A stretch of 64,000 nucleotides of DNA from Tubulanus polymorphus (lineage: Eukaryota > Nemertea > Palaeonemertea > Tubulaniformes > Tubulanidae): assembly GCF_964204645.1 (NCBI RefSeq), contig NC_134026.1, positions 17,566,650 to 17,630,649 on the forward strand. Reading direction: 5' to 3'. Below are positions 60,601 through 64,000 of this stretch, piece after piece. Below the pieces are notes generated by a model. That model saw only the letters and a program-made list of their open reading frames with translations. It was not told where the DNA came from and searched no databases. Every line of letters starts with the position of its first letter. The stretch's first letter is position 1. The position numbers and the translations under genes are program-made.

Positions 60601-60995
60601 TGTGGTTGAAATCAGACATTCCAATGGAATCGAAAAGTGGTTGGTCGTCAAAAAACAATTGGATGCTTCTCAAATCTCTTTGCAGGTAAATTGTGCATTT
60701 TCTCATACACATCCTTTTCTTGAATTTTCATCAACAATATTATCTACTCTAATCGTAAGTAGAGAATATTATCTTCTATAATTGTAAATAGAGAATGTTA
60801 TAGAGAATCGTATACTGATTTTGAATTTCCTAAATATAGGCCCACTGCATTATTATTGTACTTCCAGTATGTAATTGTTACAGACTAACCTTTTACTGGT
60901 TTTTCTTACTGTTTCAGGCTAAGTCAGGAGTCGATATCGAATCAAGTGAAATAGCCTTAGCTTTCAAACTACACCACAAAGATTTAATTACTAAG
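22278..60995 (+). CDS. NO VEIN-like GHKL ATPase gene, 18 exons, 3' end beyond window
   Basis: A split gene. Exons: 22278-22353 (ATG 22297), 22453-22549, 29910-31576, 32944-33412, 33669-33850, 34069-34200, 34767-34930, 35017-35216, 37432-37662, 38125-38234, 38317-38523, 38751-38898, 39726-40017, 43457-43698, 55247-55403, 56200-56344, 60554-60685, 60918-60995. All have GT/AG borders and phases agree throughout, giving 1570 residues. Residues ~58-125 resemble an OST-HTH/LOTUS domain; ~160-300 are Ser/Pro/Thr-rich repeats; ~1170-1215 are acidic. Residues ~1319-1500 form an HSP90-type nucleotide-binding domain: ELIQNADDNAY (E1334, N1338), NNECGF (1370-1375), GYIGQKGIGFKS (1397-1408). That arrangement is known from plant NO VEIN and from sacsin. 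Cellular role in animals is not known to me. ATG 29891 is the alternative start. Confidence 0.85.
22453..22549 (+). CDS. NO VEIN-like gene, exon 2
   Basis: TTTTAG acceptor and GTAAGT donor, phase 0 to 1. It encodes a Ser/Glu-rich, likely disordered stretch with four SE pairs. The split codon T + CC (Ser) joins cleanly to the acceptor TTTGCAG at 29909, across a 7.4 kb intron that holds the Harbinger element. Confidence 0.6.
22838..24067 (+). pseudogene. Harbinger Myb/SANT-like DNA-binding protein, decayed
   Basis: ATG 22838 opens a trihelix Myb/SANT-like domain (NFTREEKNMIVDLVKNNYDV). A 2-bp AT insertion at about 22934 breaks the frame. The correct reading resumes as QLDYAKGITNISKQKKWSEI, RIGPEVKICWKNCQKKAKQE and PPPKSLDEATTAIVEFFDG, then a TGA. 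An intron (about 23240-23775) separates a C-terminal coiled coil, DIKHQQW-like (DINHQQWLNLIEDNKRIKL), ending IVIQEE and TAA at 24065-24067. In this superfamily the Myb-like partner carries the transposase to DNA and the nucleus. This copy is inactive. Confidence 0.75.
24205..25752 (-). pseudogene. Harbinger transposase, decayed
   Basis: The start MAAALFFGARLERRNR (25752) runs into an in-frame TAA, then the main exon reads RMRYRFGRQSIEYIKRLIG, EIGDTFGISKAYVSRIVERV and GFPGCIGCINGTHIRIQRP to a GT donor at about 25208. Later pieces are NWPGSTNDAHIFNNSALG (about 24940-24880), GVLLGDSGYGCKPYLVTPYL (about 24740-24680) and KTRCLIERTFGVWKRRF to a stop at 24205-24207. The first catalytic Asp (normally DGTH) is Asn (AAT for GAT). 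The second Asp (NDAH) and the Glu (IERTFG) remain. A TA microsatellite lies between the last two pieces. Dead enzyme. Confidence 0.85.
24527..24609. repeat. TA microsatellite
   Basis: About 41 TA repeats inside the Harbinger element, between transposase coding segments. The Tyr-Ile ORF across it on the minus strand is an artefact. Confidence 0.95.
25972..26532. repeat. CCAAT-rich dispersed repeat, copy 1
   Basis: Nearly identical to 63471-64000. It starts TTACTATACAAATGGAGCG, 33 bp after the Harbinger end, and continues at least to GGTTGGGCAGC. It has four CCAAT/ATTGG boxes (about 26200, 26228, 26354, 26414), a GC-rich middle, and GGTTCGAATCC, a perfect pol III B box, at 26453-26463. Copy 1 has a duplicated ACGTATTCGAACAAATC. 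No protein is encoded. It could be the 5' region of a retroelement or a SINE-like unit. Confidence 0.85.
26533..27399. other. Intron 2 sequence without recognised features
   Basis: No exon that fits the host gene. GATATGCTAATTAGCCATGTGC near 27211 is shared with the start of the LINE-containing block at about 40190, so a dispersed repeat end is probably here. Confidence 0.45.
27400..28035 (+). mobile_element. Helitron-like repeat, family 1, partial copy
   Basis: It matches the inner part of family 1: TTTTGAAGACGCTTCAAGGTAATG, two CAAGATGGCC boxes, then one core unit ending CCACCAGGGGCGTTGAA. Both ends are missing. Confidence 0.75.
28036..28500 (+). mobile_element. Second Helitron-like end plus family 1 remnant
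   Basis: 28036-28200 is shared with 42865-43020. It ends GTGCCCCTTGGGGCTCTTGTTT, a CCCC/GGGG hairpin near the 3' end that also occurs, diverged, near 40150. From about 28205 a decayed stretch of family 1 inner sequence follows (GGGAAGTTTTGAAGATGCTTC, GGCAGCCATCTT). Confidence 0.55.
28646..28860. mobile_element. Foldback element with ~100-bp arms
   Basis: The left arm (28646-28745) and right arm (28765-28860) are reverse complements with few mismatches; each holds GGATATCC, AAAGGGGTT and ACTCCATGATTTGAAAGT. The loop is about 20 bp. No protein. It lies in intron 2 of the host gene, and its RNA would form a long hairpin. Confidence 0.85.
29261..29565. mobile_element. MITE with TTAA ends (piggyBac-like)
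   Basis: TTAA flanks both sides. The ends read CCTCTTCACTA and, reversed, CCTCTTCATTA. Inside, ATTTGCGAYGTAAATATACG occurs twice. TTAA duplication with CCTCTTC/CCCTTTC-like ends points to a piggyBac-type non-autonomous element. Confidence 0.65.
29910..31576 (+). CDS. NO VEIN-like gene, exon 3 (LOTUS-like and Ser/Pro-rich)
   Basis: The longest exon. FKIMKERVYKIVKSHHP, LWREYTNKFG and YPKISDIV fit the length and pattern of an OST-HTH/LOTUS winged helix, a fold known for RNA or Vasa binding. The assignment is moderate. A low-complexity region follows with several copies of a ~25-residue repeat (PPGVPASAL, PLHxGSTTAS). The C-terminal ~200 residues are helical with no domain I know. Donor AG|GTCAGT at 31577, phase 0. 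ATG 29891 in the same frame is an alternative start, but it lies across a good acceptor. Confidence 0.85.
31591..32890 (+). mobile_element. Helitron-like repeat, family 1, full-length copy B (intron 3)
   Basis: Nearly end-to-end match to copy A. It starts TTTTTAGCCCACTTGGGAC just 15 bp after the exon 3 donor and ends CCCAAGTGGGCATGATG...GACCCCTAG at 32889, about 55 bp before exon 4. It therefore fills almost the whole intron. Four core units with CTCF-like boxes lie at about 32320, 32500, 32645 and 32800. Confidence 0.8.
32944..33412 (+). CDS. NO VEIN-like gene, exon 4
   Basis: Acceptor ATTACCAG, donor G|GTACTT, phase 0 to 1. It encodes a charged helical segment (KKATRDEAKMVREAFTMFQ) and a Pro-rich end (MLPPPPL). 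A donor at 33492 (GTAAGT) looks stronger, but it would put the next exon out of frame. Confidence 0.8.
33669..33850 (+). CDS. NO VEIN-like gene, exon 5
   Basis: Acceptor CTTTTCAG, donor GTGAGT, phase 1 to 0. It encodes KLLESFTRYLSRC and SLMGYGSFLQFLHSQP. This winged-helix-like pattern could be a second small helical domain; I do not assign it. Confidence 0.8.
34069..34200 (+). CDS. NO VEIN-like gene, exon 6
   Basis: Acceptor TTTTGCAG, donor AAG|GTGATA, phase 0 to 0. It encodes a Gly/Ser/His-rich turn (GGSSLTVGHGHSASHS) and DVLDLMSQCGF. Confidence 0.8.
34767..34930 (+). CDS. NO VEIN-like gene, exon 7
   Basis: Acceptor TTTTTTAG, donor TAG|GTTTGT, phase 0 to 2. It encodes SAICDHYRVESIQTLGFG and YECSLCPDI. 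The donor was chosen because only this cut keeps exon 8 in frame. Confidence 0.78.
35017..35216 (+). CDS. NO VEIN-like gene, exon 8
   Basis: Acceptor TCTTTCAG, donor G|GTATGT, phase 2 to 1. It encodes LGQQTKERAFACLSSCPLLV and WSLVFQPQRDIGPLKHFI. Confidence 0.8.
35217..36275. other. Intron 8, left part
   Basis: No feature beyond AT-rich intron sequence. A LINE fragment begins to its right. Confidence 0.5.
36276..36981 (+). pseudogene. LINE 3' end with TTGAA-type tail (intron 8)
   Basis: The start TPILFYGCESWSI matches the end of the RT domain of CR1/Jockey-like LINEs. Next come LLFKFCKFILKVNRKTSN, an internal deletion, SALSRLRVSAHPPLIERGR, a zinc knuckle LCTICREVETEFHFIMVC, and GKFVDQGFKALHTIL with a stop near 36809. 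The UTR ends ATAAATATTGAATTGAATTG. It is in the same orientation as the host gene. Confidence 0.75.
36982..37431. other. Intron 8, right part
   Basis: No feature supported. The 89-codon ORF at 37036-37305 has no recognised domain and does not fit the splice phases. Confidence 0.5.
37432..37662 (+). CDS. NO VEIN-like gene, exon 9
   Basis: Acceptor AATTTCAG, donor GG|GTATGA, phase 1 to 1. It encodes LEVGPGVLIKITSTTSVELF and a helical stretch with LSLLANHMATALHHIQ. Confidence 0.8.
37663..38124. other. Intron 9
   Basis: AT-rich intron sequence with no repeat or gene seen. Confidence 0.55.
38125..38234 (+). CDS. NO VEIN-like gene, exon 10
   Basis: Acceptor TATATTAG, donor CAG|GTAAGT, phase 1 to 0. 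It encodes DSMQTAAFVRDCLCVLPKRI. Confidence 0.8.
38317..38523 (+). CDS. NO VEIN-like gene, exon 11
   Basis: Acceptor TTTTTTAG, donor ATG|GTGGGT, phase 0 to 0. It encodes FLEPFSKVVGDAKSKQLLVE, an Ala/His-rich helix, and a Thr/Asp-rich end leading into the acidic exon 12. Confidence 0.8.
38751..38898 (+). CDS. NO VEIN-like gene, exon 12 (acidic linker)
   Basis: Acceptor TTTTTTAG, donor G|GTTAGT, phase 0 to 1. It is dominated by Glu, Asp and Ser (SESESDSLSDSDTYES), so probably a flexible linker. Confidence 0.8.
38899..39725. other. Intron 12
   Basis: No gene. A 17-bp phrase appears twice in a row with changes (GTGAGTGGTGCCATCTATGC and GAGTGGCTCCATCTATAC, 39311-39370). Confidence 0.5.
39726..40017 (+). 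CDS. NO VEIN-like gene, exon 13
   Basis: Acceptor TCCTCCAG, donor AG|GTACAT, phase 1 to 2. It encodes a Lys/Asp/Glu-rich stretch, then LEQERLEIINIIRRDEFGMG and QQERLGRSLER. These lead straight into the ATPase domain, as in NO VEIN proteins. Confidence 0.85.
40180..42780 (+). pseudogene. Non-LTR retrotransposon (CR1/L2-like), decayed, intron 13
   Basis: Order and motifs fit a LINE ORF2. SDDVESNPRPP is the usual leader before the endonuclease. APE-type endonuclease pieces follow: GGGVFVLVHKDLTSAL, then LAGDCLNINWEAL, KILDLVFTNNPSLVKS and LSDHDMV (41280 end). Pieces of the linker lead to RT motifs FRVGHSCETQLVTTVD and DSGVPQCTVLGPLLF (about 41850-41890), then LFADEC in place of FADD, LGIIISNSLKW and LQSLNLPPLAERRKQ. 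There are many stops and frameshifts, and part of the RT fingers is deleted. Same orientation as the host gene. Confidence 0.8.
42840..43200 (+). mobile_element. Helitron-like repeat remnants (intron 13)
   Basis: 42840-43020 matches 28036-28200. 43060-43190 is one core unit of family 1, ending ATATGTTCACCAGCGGGC. Confidence 0.6.
43457..43698 (+). CDS. NO VEIN-like gene, exon 14 (ATPase N and G1 boxes)
   Basis: Acceptor TATTACAG, donor ATTG|GTAGGT, phase 2 to 1. It encodes LSRDLYTRDTHFVLELIQ, NADDNAYPER (Bergerat-fold N box), NNECGFKPEHMKALCDVG (G1 box) and NSTKGKHKYGYI, the start of the lid and G2 box. Confidence 0.9.
43699..44075. other. Intron 14, first part, with a family 1 start
   Basis: TTTTTAGCCCACTTGGGAAG near 43729 is the 5' end of a family 1 repeat that breaks off after about 30-100 bp. 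An ATA-type short repeat lies at 43962-43982. No exon seen. Confidence 0.5.
44108..44415 (+). repeat. Left terminal inverted repeat of the TIR element
   Basis: Pairs with 51126-51416 on the other strand. Shared segments include TTACGTACAAGTCTGCGACA, AAAGTTTCATCCAATTTGAG and GCACATCACCAAAAATAC. Confidence 0.85.
44531..44706. mobile_element. Small MITE with CAGTCAACCCCCGATAT-type ends
   Basis: ACAGTCAACCCCCGATATTC at the left and, reversed, GAGTGAACCCCCAATATACC at the right, with GCGGTA repeats in the middle. This end type is common in Tc1/mariner-like MITEs. It is nested just inside the left TIR of the large element. Confidence 0.6.
44811..49220 (-). pseudogene. FEN/PIN-like nuclease protein with CXC domain, decayed
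   Basis: Reads from ATG 49220 (MEIPKPTKMNILKEIPDALF) to a TAA at 44811, about 1450 residues. Order: a finger-like KCLLCEKERYKKD...YHYHPPCMDNYL; a long helical middle; then a FEN/XPG-style nuclease region with TYIIDAMALI, LVGDRYDFG, GHEEEDTRIF, RATDTDIIML and LTGCDSVSYP, whose acidic residues sit like those of PIN/FEN enzymes; and a CXC end (VCKCTVSMCTKNCSC, CFCYGSECC). In-frame stops occur at 48327 (TAG), 47247 (TAA) and 45093 (TAA). Frameshifts occur near 49110, 49010, 46505 and 45825. Similar uncharacterised proteins are, as I recall, common in cnidarian, bivalve and fish genomes; function unproven. Antisense to the host gene. Confidence 0.75.
49318..49905. repeat. 61-bp minisatellite inside the TIR element
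   Basis: About ten copies of a unit with TGAAAATTTGGGCATAGG, TTCCCCTCTGGGCTAGA and CATTTAAGCGCTGAAATA. Copies differ by small changes. It lies just upstream of the FEN-like gene start, which could make it a regulatory or transposase-binding array. The repetitive minus-strand ORF is an artefact. Confidence 0.9.
50175..50524. mobile_element. Harbinger-like MITE with 44-bp near-perfect arms
   Basis: The arms 50175-50218 and 50481-50524 are reverse complements with one mismatch (AAGCCTAGCGCACATCGACA...). TAA lies at both edges as a 3-bp duplication, counting AGCCTAGCG as the terminus. The CGCACATCGA box is repeated several times inside. It is young, and nested in the large TIR element. Confidence 0.85.
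51126..51416 (-). repeat. Right terminal inverted repeat of the TIR element
   Basis: Reverse complement of 44108-44415 with scattered changes and a few small gaps. Confidence 0.85.
51905..52575 (+). mobile_element. Helitron-like repeat, family 1, copy D (3' part)
   Basis: Four core units about 156 bp apart, with boxes at 52020, 52176, 52332 and 52487. They are followed by the intact 3' end TTCCCAAGTGGGCATGGTGT and GACCCCTAG. The 5' half is missing. Confidence 0.8.
52576..53149. other. Intron 14 stretch without recognised features
   Basis: An 84-codon ORF at 52531-52785 overlaps the repeat end and matches nothing. A short inverted repeat, ATTATTAGTGACTGAT / ATCAGTCACTAATAAT, lies at 53058-53091. 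Confidence 0.5.
53150..53272 (+). mobile_element. Helitron-like repeat, family 1, 3' remnant
   Basis: A diverged core end (AACGCCGCGTTGAA) is followed by CACTTTCCAAGTTGACATGG and GGACCCCTAG. Confidence 0.65.
53380..54097. mobile_element. hAT-like non-autonomous element, 6-bp TSD AATTGT
   Basis: The ends are CAGAGATGAGAA and, reversed, CAGGGATGAGAA. Flanked by AATTGT on both sides (53374-53379 and 54098-54103). Inside are CCGCGGATTT boxes, a G run at 53477-53488 and a GC-rich hairpin GACGGCTACGCCGTC. No protein. Confidence 0.75.
54183..54466. mobile_element. piggyBac-like MITE with three 19-bp palindromes
   Basis: TTAA at both edges (54179-54182, 54467-54470). The ends are CCCTTTCGG and, reversed, CCCTTTCCG. 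Three near-palindromic 19-mers lie inside: TACACCGCAGTGCGGTGTA (54198), TACACTGCACTGCGGTGTA (54241) and TACACTGCGCCGCGGTGTA (54343). Confidence 0.75.
54822..54981. mobile_element. Decayed relative of the same piggyBac-like MITE
   Basis: It starts TTAACCCTTTCAGCGTGTC at 54818 and has a worn 19-mer, TACATAACATTGCAGTGTA, at the same distance from the end. The right end near ACTTAAAGGGGTGAA is uncertain. Confidence 0.5.
55247..55403 (+). CDS. NO VEIN-like gene, exon 15 (ATPase G2 box)
   Basis: Acceptor TCTTATAG, donor GTAAGC, phase 1 to 2. Joined to exon 14 across 11.5 kb it completes GYIGQKGIGFKSVFRI, the glycine-rich lid motif, followed by GFHVCFDATSGPTGYILPHW. Confidence 0.9.
55404..55869. 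other. Intron 15, left part
   Basis: AT-rich, with nothing recognised. Confidence 0.5.
55870..55985 (+). mobile_element. Helitron-like repeat, family 1, 3' remnant (intron 15)
   Basis: CTCCAGGGGTGTTGAGTATTG, then CCGAGTGGACATGGTGTTCC and an end near CCCTAGTTT. Confidence 0.65.
56200..56344 (+). CDS. NO VEIN-like gene, exon 16
   Basis: Acceptor TTTAAG, donor AAG|GTATGT, phase 2 to 0. It encodes WMTKIHLPVKTD and FHDIKPSLLLFLHRLRSLSI, which fits the region after the lid in this family. Confidence 0.85.
56455..57205 (+). mobile_element. Helitron-like repeat, family 2, copy 1 (intron 16)
   Basis: It starts TTTTATGCCCTTAAGTTGAG with a hairpin partner AGAGGGCCATA. It then has three to four tandem units of ~150 bp with GTTAACAGCCTAGAGGCCG, GGGCATCACTTGGGGCAGA and ATGGCCACCAGGGG. 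It ends near AGGCCGGGGGTATTC. Confidence 0.7.
57231..58896 (+). mobile_element. Helitron-like repeat, family 2, copy 2, split by a hAT-like element
   Basis: 5' TTTTATGCCCCCGGCTCAAC with hairpin partner GTTGAGAGGGGGCATA; 3' GGCCGGGGGCATTC. ATGCCCCCGGC and GCCGGGGGCAT are subterminal inverted repeats. The tandem core units are like copy 1 and are interrupted at 57544-58766. Confidence 0.75.
57544..58766. mobile_element. hAT-like non-autonomous element, 6-bp TSD CTATTT
   Basis: Ends CAGGGCTGCCAACC, perfect inverted over 14 bp. Flanked by CTATTT (57538-57543 and 58767-58772). Removing it restores the family 2 core unit around it, which proves insertion. A GT microsatellite lies near 57815-57836. 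No protein. Confidence 0.85.
58897..59164. other. Intron 16 stretch
   Basis: No feature recognised. Confidence 0.45.
59165..59428. repeat. Exact 98-bp direct repeat
   Basis: 59165-59262 and 59331-59428 appear identical (CCTGCGACAAACAATATTTC ... GAATGACCACAC), 166 bp apart. Recent duplication, or a collapsed/expanded assembly artefact. Confidence 0.9.
59429..60436. other. Intron 16, right part
   Basis: No exon or domain. The 96-codon minus-strand ORF at 59513-59803 matches vague LINE-tail composition only. Confidence 0.45.
60437..60533 (+). mobile_element. Helitron-like repeat, family 1, 3' remnant
   Basis: CCCCAGGGGCTGTTGAATATTG, then TTTCCCATGGGTACTGTGTC and GGACCTGTAGTTTT. It ends about 20 bp before the exon 17 acceptor. 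Confidence 0.65.
60554..60685 (+). CDS. NO VEIN-like gene, exon 17
   Basis: Acceptor CGTTTTAG, donor CAG|GTAAAT, phase 0 to 0. It encodes IENSTLEMTRRDVGMDVVEI and KWLVVKKQLDASQISLQ. Confidence 0.8.
60918..60995 (+). CDS. NO VEIN-like gene, exon 18 (last in window)
   Basis: Acceptor TGTTTCAG, donor AAG|GTAATG, phase 0 to 0. It encodes DIESSEIALAFKLHHKDLIT. No later exon is visible before 64000, so the rest of the gene lies to the right. Confidence 0.75.
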
Positions 60996-61199
60996 GTAAT
61001 GTGCACTTTTAGCTTTCTTGGATTTAATGTTTTCCATGTCACTAATTGAACATTACAAGGTCCTCTCCTTCAGTTCTAATCCAATATTTTGGAAAAACTT
61101 TTGTGTGCAAAAGGCCTCAAGAAGACAGCAACATTTGTGTGAATGTGTGACTGACATCTTGAAATCTAATGAACACATTCAACCAAGTTAAAAAAGCAG

Positions 61200-63000
61200 T
61201 TTTTAGCCCACTTGGGGCCCAGCGAGCTATCGCATTCACTTAACATACGTCGTCCATCATAGTGTTCGTCTTGAGAGGACAGTGCTTCATCTAGCATTGA
61301 AAAAGGGCAGGGTGCTGATTTCAAATAAGGGCATTTTTGTGCGTGATTCCATCGGAGCAAGGGCACATAATAACGCACTCACTTCCGTTTTAGGGGCAAC
61401 CTGCAATGTTCCTAGTAGGTACCCCTACTACAATTGAGGACTAGAAACTATGTTTAACTCTGATTTTGCCATGAGTGACACACTTGACCACAGTACATCC
61501 TTACACCTATGCCTGTCAATGAACAAAAGTTAATCTAGATAGGGCTTTCAAAATGATTTGGAAAACCAGTTGCAGACAAAAAAATTGCAGAAAAAAGCAA
61601 TCTCAAGTAGCAAATACAGCGAAAAAGAGCCAGCAATAGTGTATAGGCCTACATGAAATTGCATGTTTTTAATCTTAGAAATATCAAATTAATTGGTTTA
61701 AATTGATAGTGTTAGTGATTGGCAAGTAACTATTGATAATTGGTAAGCAGCCAGCTTAAGAACACATTATTGCTATTAGGCTACTCAAACTAATTGTCTG
61801 TGCGAGTTCACCGAACAAAGTTTTTCACCTTGTATATATAAAATTTGTCTAATAGTCTAGATAAAAAGATCCAGAGCATCACGATGTGTTCAAAACGAAA
61901 CAATCCATCGAATATACACTACCAGCTTTACAACGGCAGTCGCTAGAATGATTGGCAGTAGTTTGGAAGTCAGCCAATTTCCTGGAAACTTTAACTAGGC
62001 CACGCGTGTGAGGCACGTTTTCACACGATGCACACTGGGCCACCTTCGGTTATCTGAGTTAGTCGACTATAGTCGAACTAAACGAAACCAAATGTCCGTT
62101 AGTCGGAACTATATTCCGGAAATAGTTCGAAAATCAAGCGCATTCGGTTATTAGTTCCGACCACTAGTCGACTAGATACGAAAACCGAATTTGGCCCTGA
62201 CTGCAGTACATTTGAATATAACCACTGATCACATGAGCTACTATCGTTGATATCATACGAGATATTTCATAGCCGTCGCAGGAAACTTACTAACAGTCAG
62301 ATGCGTCGGCTTATTTTGAAAGCCCTGACTCATTACTCGTGACTGACAAGGGCAGGATGGCGGACCTACGGCAAGTGATGAGGGCACAAGGGCGAGCATG
62401 GGACACATCTGAAGGGCACAAGGGCGGCTATTTTCGGGGGTGGGGCGGACCGCCCTTCTATTTTTGGCTAGATGAAGCACTGAGAGGAATTCAATTCTTT
62501 GGGAAGTTTTGAAGACGCTTCATTGGATTGTCTTGATGTTTGGTTGATACATGTACAGTGTATCTATCCTAGATTGGATACATCTTCTGCCCTAAAACTG
62601 GCCTGATCCAAATCAAGATGGCTGACTGGCAGCCATTGTTGTTTACCATAATCGGCACTTTTTACACATTTGTGAAGTTTTCAAGGGAAATTTTGAAAAC
62701 GCTTTGATTAGATCTTGATCTTTCACACATGTTTGTATCTCCCCCATGGGGTATCAGAATGAGAAAAATTTCGTCGATCTGAAGCAAGATGGCCGTCGTA
62801 TGACCTTTTTTATGCCTAAAGAGGTCATTTTTTCTCCTGGAATTTCCAGACCTGTATCTTCCGAATGGTTTGCCATTTTTCATTGAAATTTGTGATGCAT
62901 AAACTTTGAGAAAGGCTCTTAAGCATAGCAGGTCCTTTGATCAGTCAAGTGTGACGCAATTGGCAATTTCCCACTTTTCTCTGTTATTTGACATTAGATA
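61200..63000 (+). mobile_element. Helitron-like repeat, family 1, split by a hAT-like element
   Basis: The 5' end TTTTTAGCCCACTTGGGGC is at 61200. The inner part resumes after the insertion (GGGAAGTTTTGAAGACGCTTC at 62500, GATGGCTGACTGGCAGCCAT, CAAGATGGCCGTC) and fades out near GACGCAATTGGCA at about 62965. No core units or 3' end. Confidence 0.75.
61280..62482. mobile_element. hAT-like non-autonomous element, 6-bp TSD AGAGGA
   Basis: Ends CAGTGCTTCATCTAGC, perfect inverted over 16 bp. Flanked by AGAGGA (61274-61279 and 62483-62488). AAGGGC repeats sit near both ends. Nested in a family 1 repeat. No protein. Confidence 0.85.
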
Positions 63001-63470
63001 GCTTTGTAACTTGCTCAGTCAGTCTAAAATTTGTTGCGCTTTCCTGAGTTTGTTAAAAGAAAGAATGAATTTATTTCTGAAAGAAGAAATTGAAGGAATT
63101 CTGTAAAATAATGATAATTTTCCCGCCTGATGTAATATCGGGATATCCCTTGTCTTTTGCGCACCGATATGGCTGTGGTGATCGTTCCTTTCTAAAAAAA
63201 AGTAATTCTTACTCATTGAGGTGTGCCGCTACTTGTATTGTATTGTATATCATAGGCCTAGAAAACATTTTTTGATGAAATTTAAGTTAGGCAAAGACAT
63301 AAAACAAGCACTTCTCATGCGCGTAAGCAGCTAAGATTTGTGTTCCGAAAACTGGTTCATCGTGTTTCACATGACTAATACAATCTTCCGATCCTCACTT
63401 AAAAAGTTAATAAGTTAATGAAATTAATTGTTGTCATCCGATTTTTAGGCCAGCCGTAGGCTGAGCCTAT
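63001..63470. other. Stretch before the second CCAAT-rich repeat
   Basis: No gene or repeat recognised. Confidence 0.45.
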
Positions 63471-64000
63471 TACTATACAAATGGAGCGAATTTAAATGAC
63501 ATGGTTTCCACACAAAAGGCTCTTTTGCTTGCCAAGTGAGGGCATATTCGAACAAATCACGTATTTAAGCGTAATCCATTCTCGGAATCGTAGCGAGCAG
63601 AATTTTGAAATAGGGTCTCATAAAAATGTTTTCTGCATTTTTCACGAAAGTTAAATCGGGAAAATTTCAATTTTTATCAGCCAATCAGGAGGTTGTGTCT
63701 TCCCTGTGATTGGTTTATCTGAAAATATCAGCAGCTGTTCACGTGAATTATCGCGATTTCATTACTGGCGCTTTTGCGCATGACTTCATGTATCAACACG
63801 CGACAATACTTCCGCGTTCGCTACGTGTTCGCTGATTGGCCCATTTACTGGGAAATTCCACAGAAGCCTAATGTGGTTTGTTACAAGCGCGACCCGATTC
63901 TAGCATGGCTTTAGCTTAGTGGGTTCGAATCCCTTGACGGGTGAAGATGATGGATCCTATCAATATCTATTGAAACTAATAAGTTTCCCGGTTGGGCAGC
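63471..64000. repeat. CCAAT-rich dispersed repeat, copy 2 (cut by window edge)
   Basis: Near-identical to 25972-26532. It lacks the short internal duplication of copy 1 and a ~10-bp TGTGATTGGC segment, and so has one CCAAT box fewer. The GGTTCGAATCC box is kept. Continues past the window. Confidence 0.9.

Overview
This window is animal nuclear DNA: AT-rich, intron-bearing, and dense in decayed transposable elements. There is no bacterial-style operon, ribosome binding site, rRNA, tRNA gene or CRISPR array. The mix of Penelope-like elements, LINE fragments with short-repeat tails, Harbinger and hAT-like DNA elements, and Helitron-like repeats with tandem ~154 bp cores fits a marine invertebrate, perhaps a mollusc or other lophotrochozoan. 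That placement is inference; the sequence itself only shows a metazoan-type genome.

The one clear host gene runs left to right from about 22.3 kb to beyond 61 kb. I traced 18 exons whose splice sites and codon phases close at every junction (4710 coding bases, 1570 residues, 3' end outside the window). The predicted protein has an acidic start, a possible OST-HTH/LOTUS-like domain, a Ser/Pro/Thr-rich repeat region, a long alpha-helical part, an acidic linker and a GHKL (HSP90-type) ATP-binding domain of the NO VEIN/sacsin kind. The gene is stretched over about 39 kb because its introns are full of mobile elements. These include a 3.3 kb Harbinger, a LINE, a large inverted-repeat element with a decayed FEN/PIN-like nuclease gene, several Helitron-like repeats and three hAT-like elements.

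Layout. 0-5.3 kb: gene-poor, with small repeats. 5.3-7.8 kb: an intact 841-codon ORF combining a DDE-like transposase region, an OTU protease domain and a tesmin-type CXC domain. 8.0-8.4 kb: a broken Penelope-like fragment. 10.5-13.65 kb: a 67-bp minisatellite built from 9-bp subunits, with an internal inverted block. 13.7-20.4 kb: LINE ends, two Penelope-like fragments (one with a hammerhead-like motif) and a Helitron-like repeat. 22.3-61 kb: the NO VEIN-like gene with its intronic elements. 61.2-64 kb: a Helitron-like repeat split by a hAT-like element, then a second copy of a CCAAT-rich repeat first seen at 26 kb.

The best candidates for something not well described are four. First, the element bounded by ~300-bp inverted repeats at 44.1 and 51.4 kb, whose degraded ~1450-residue protein carries XPG/FEN-style acidic motifs and ends in a CXC domain. 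Second, the intact DDE-OTU-CXC protein, which ends in the same type of domain. Third, two Helitron-like families whose tandem cores both carry a CTCF-like CACCAGGGGGC motif. Fourth, three unrelated non-autonomous elements that share CAG...CTG ends and 6-bp target duplications.
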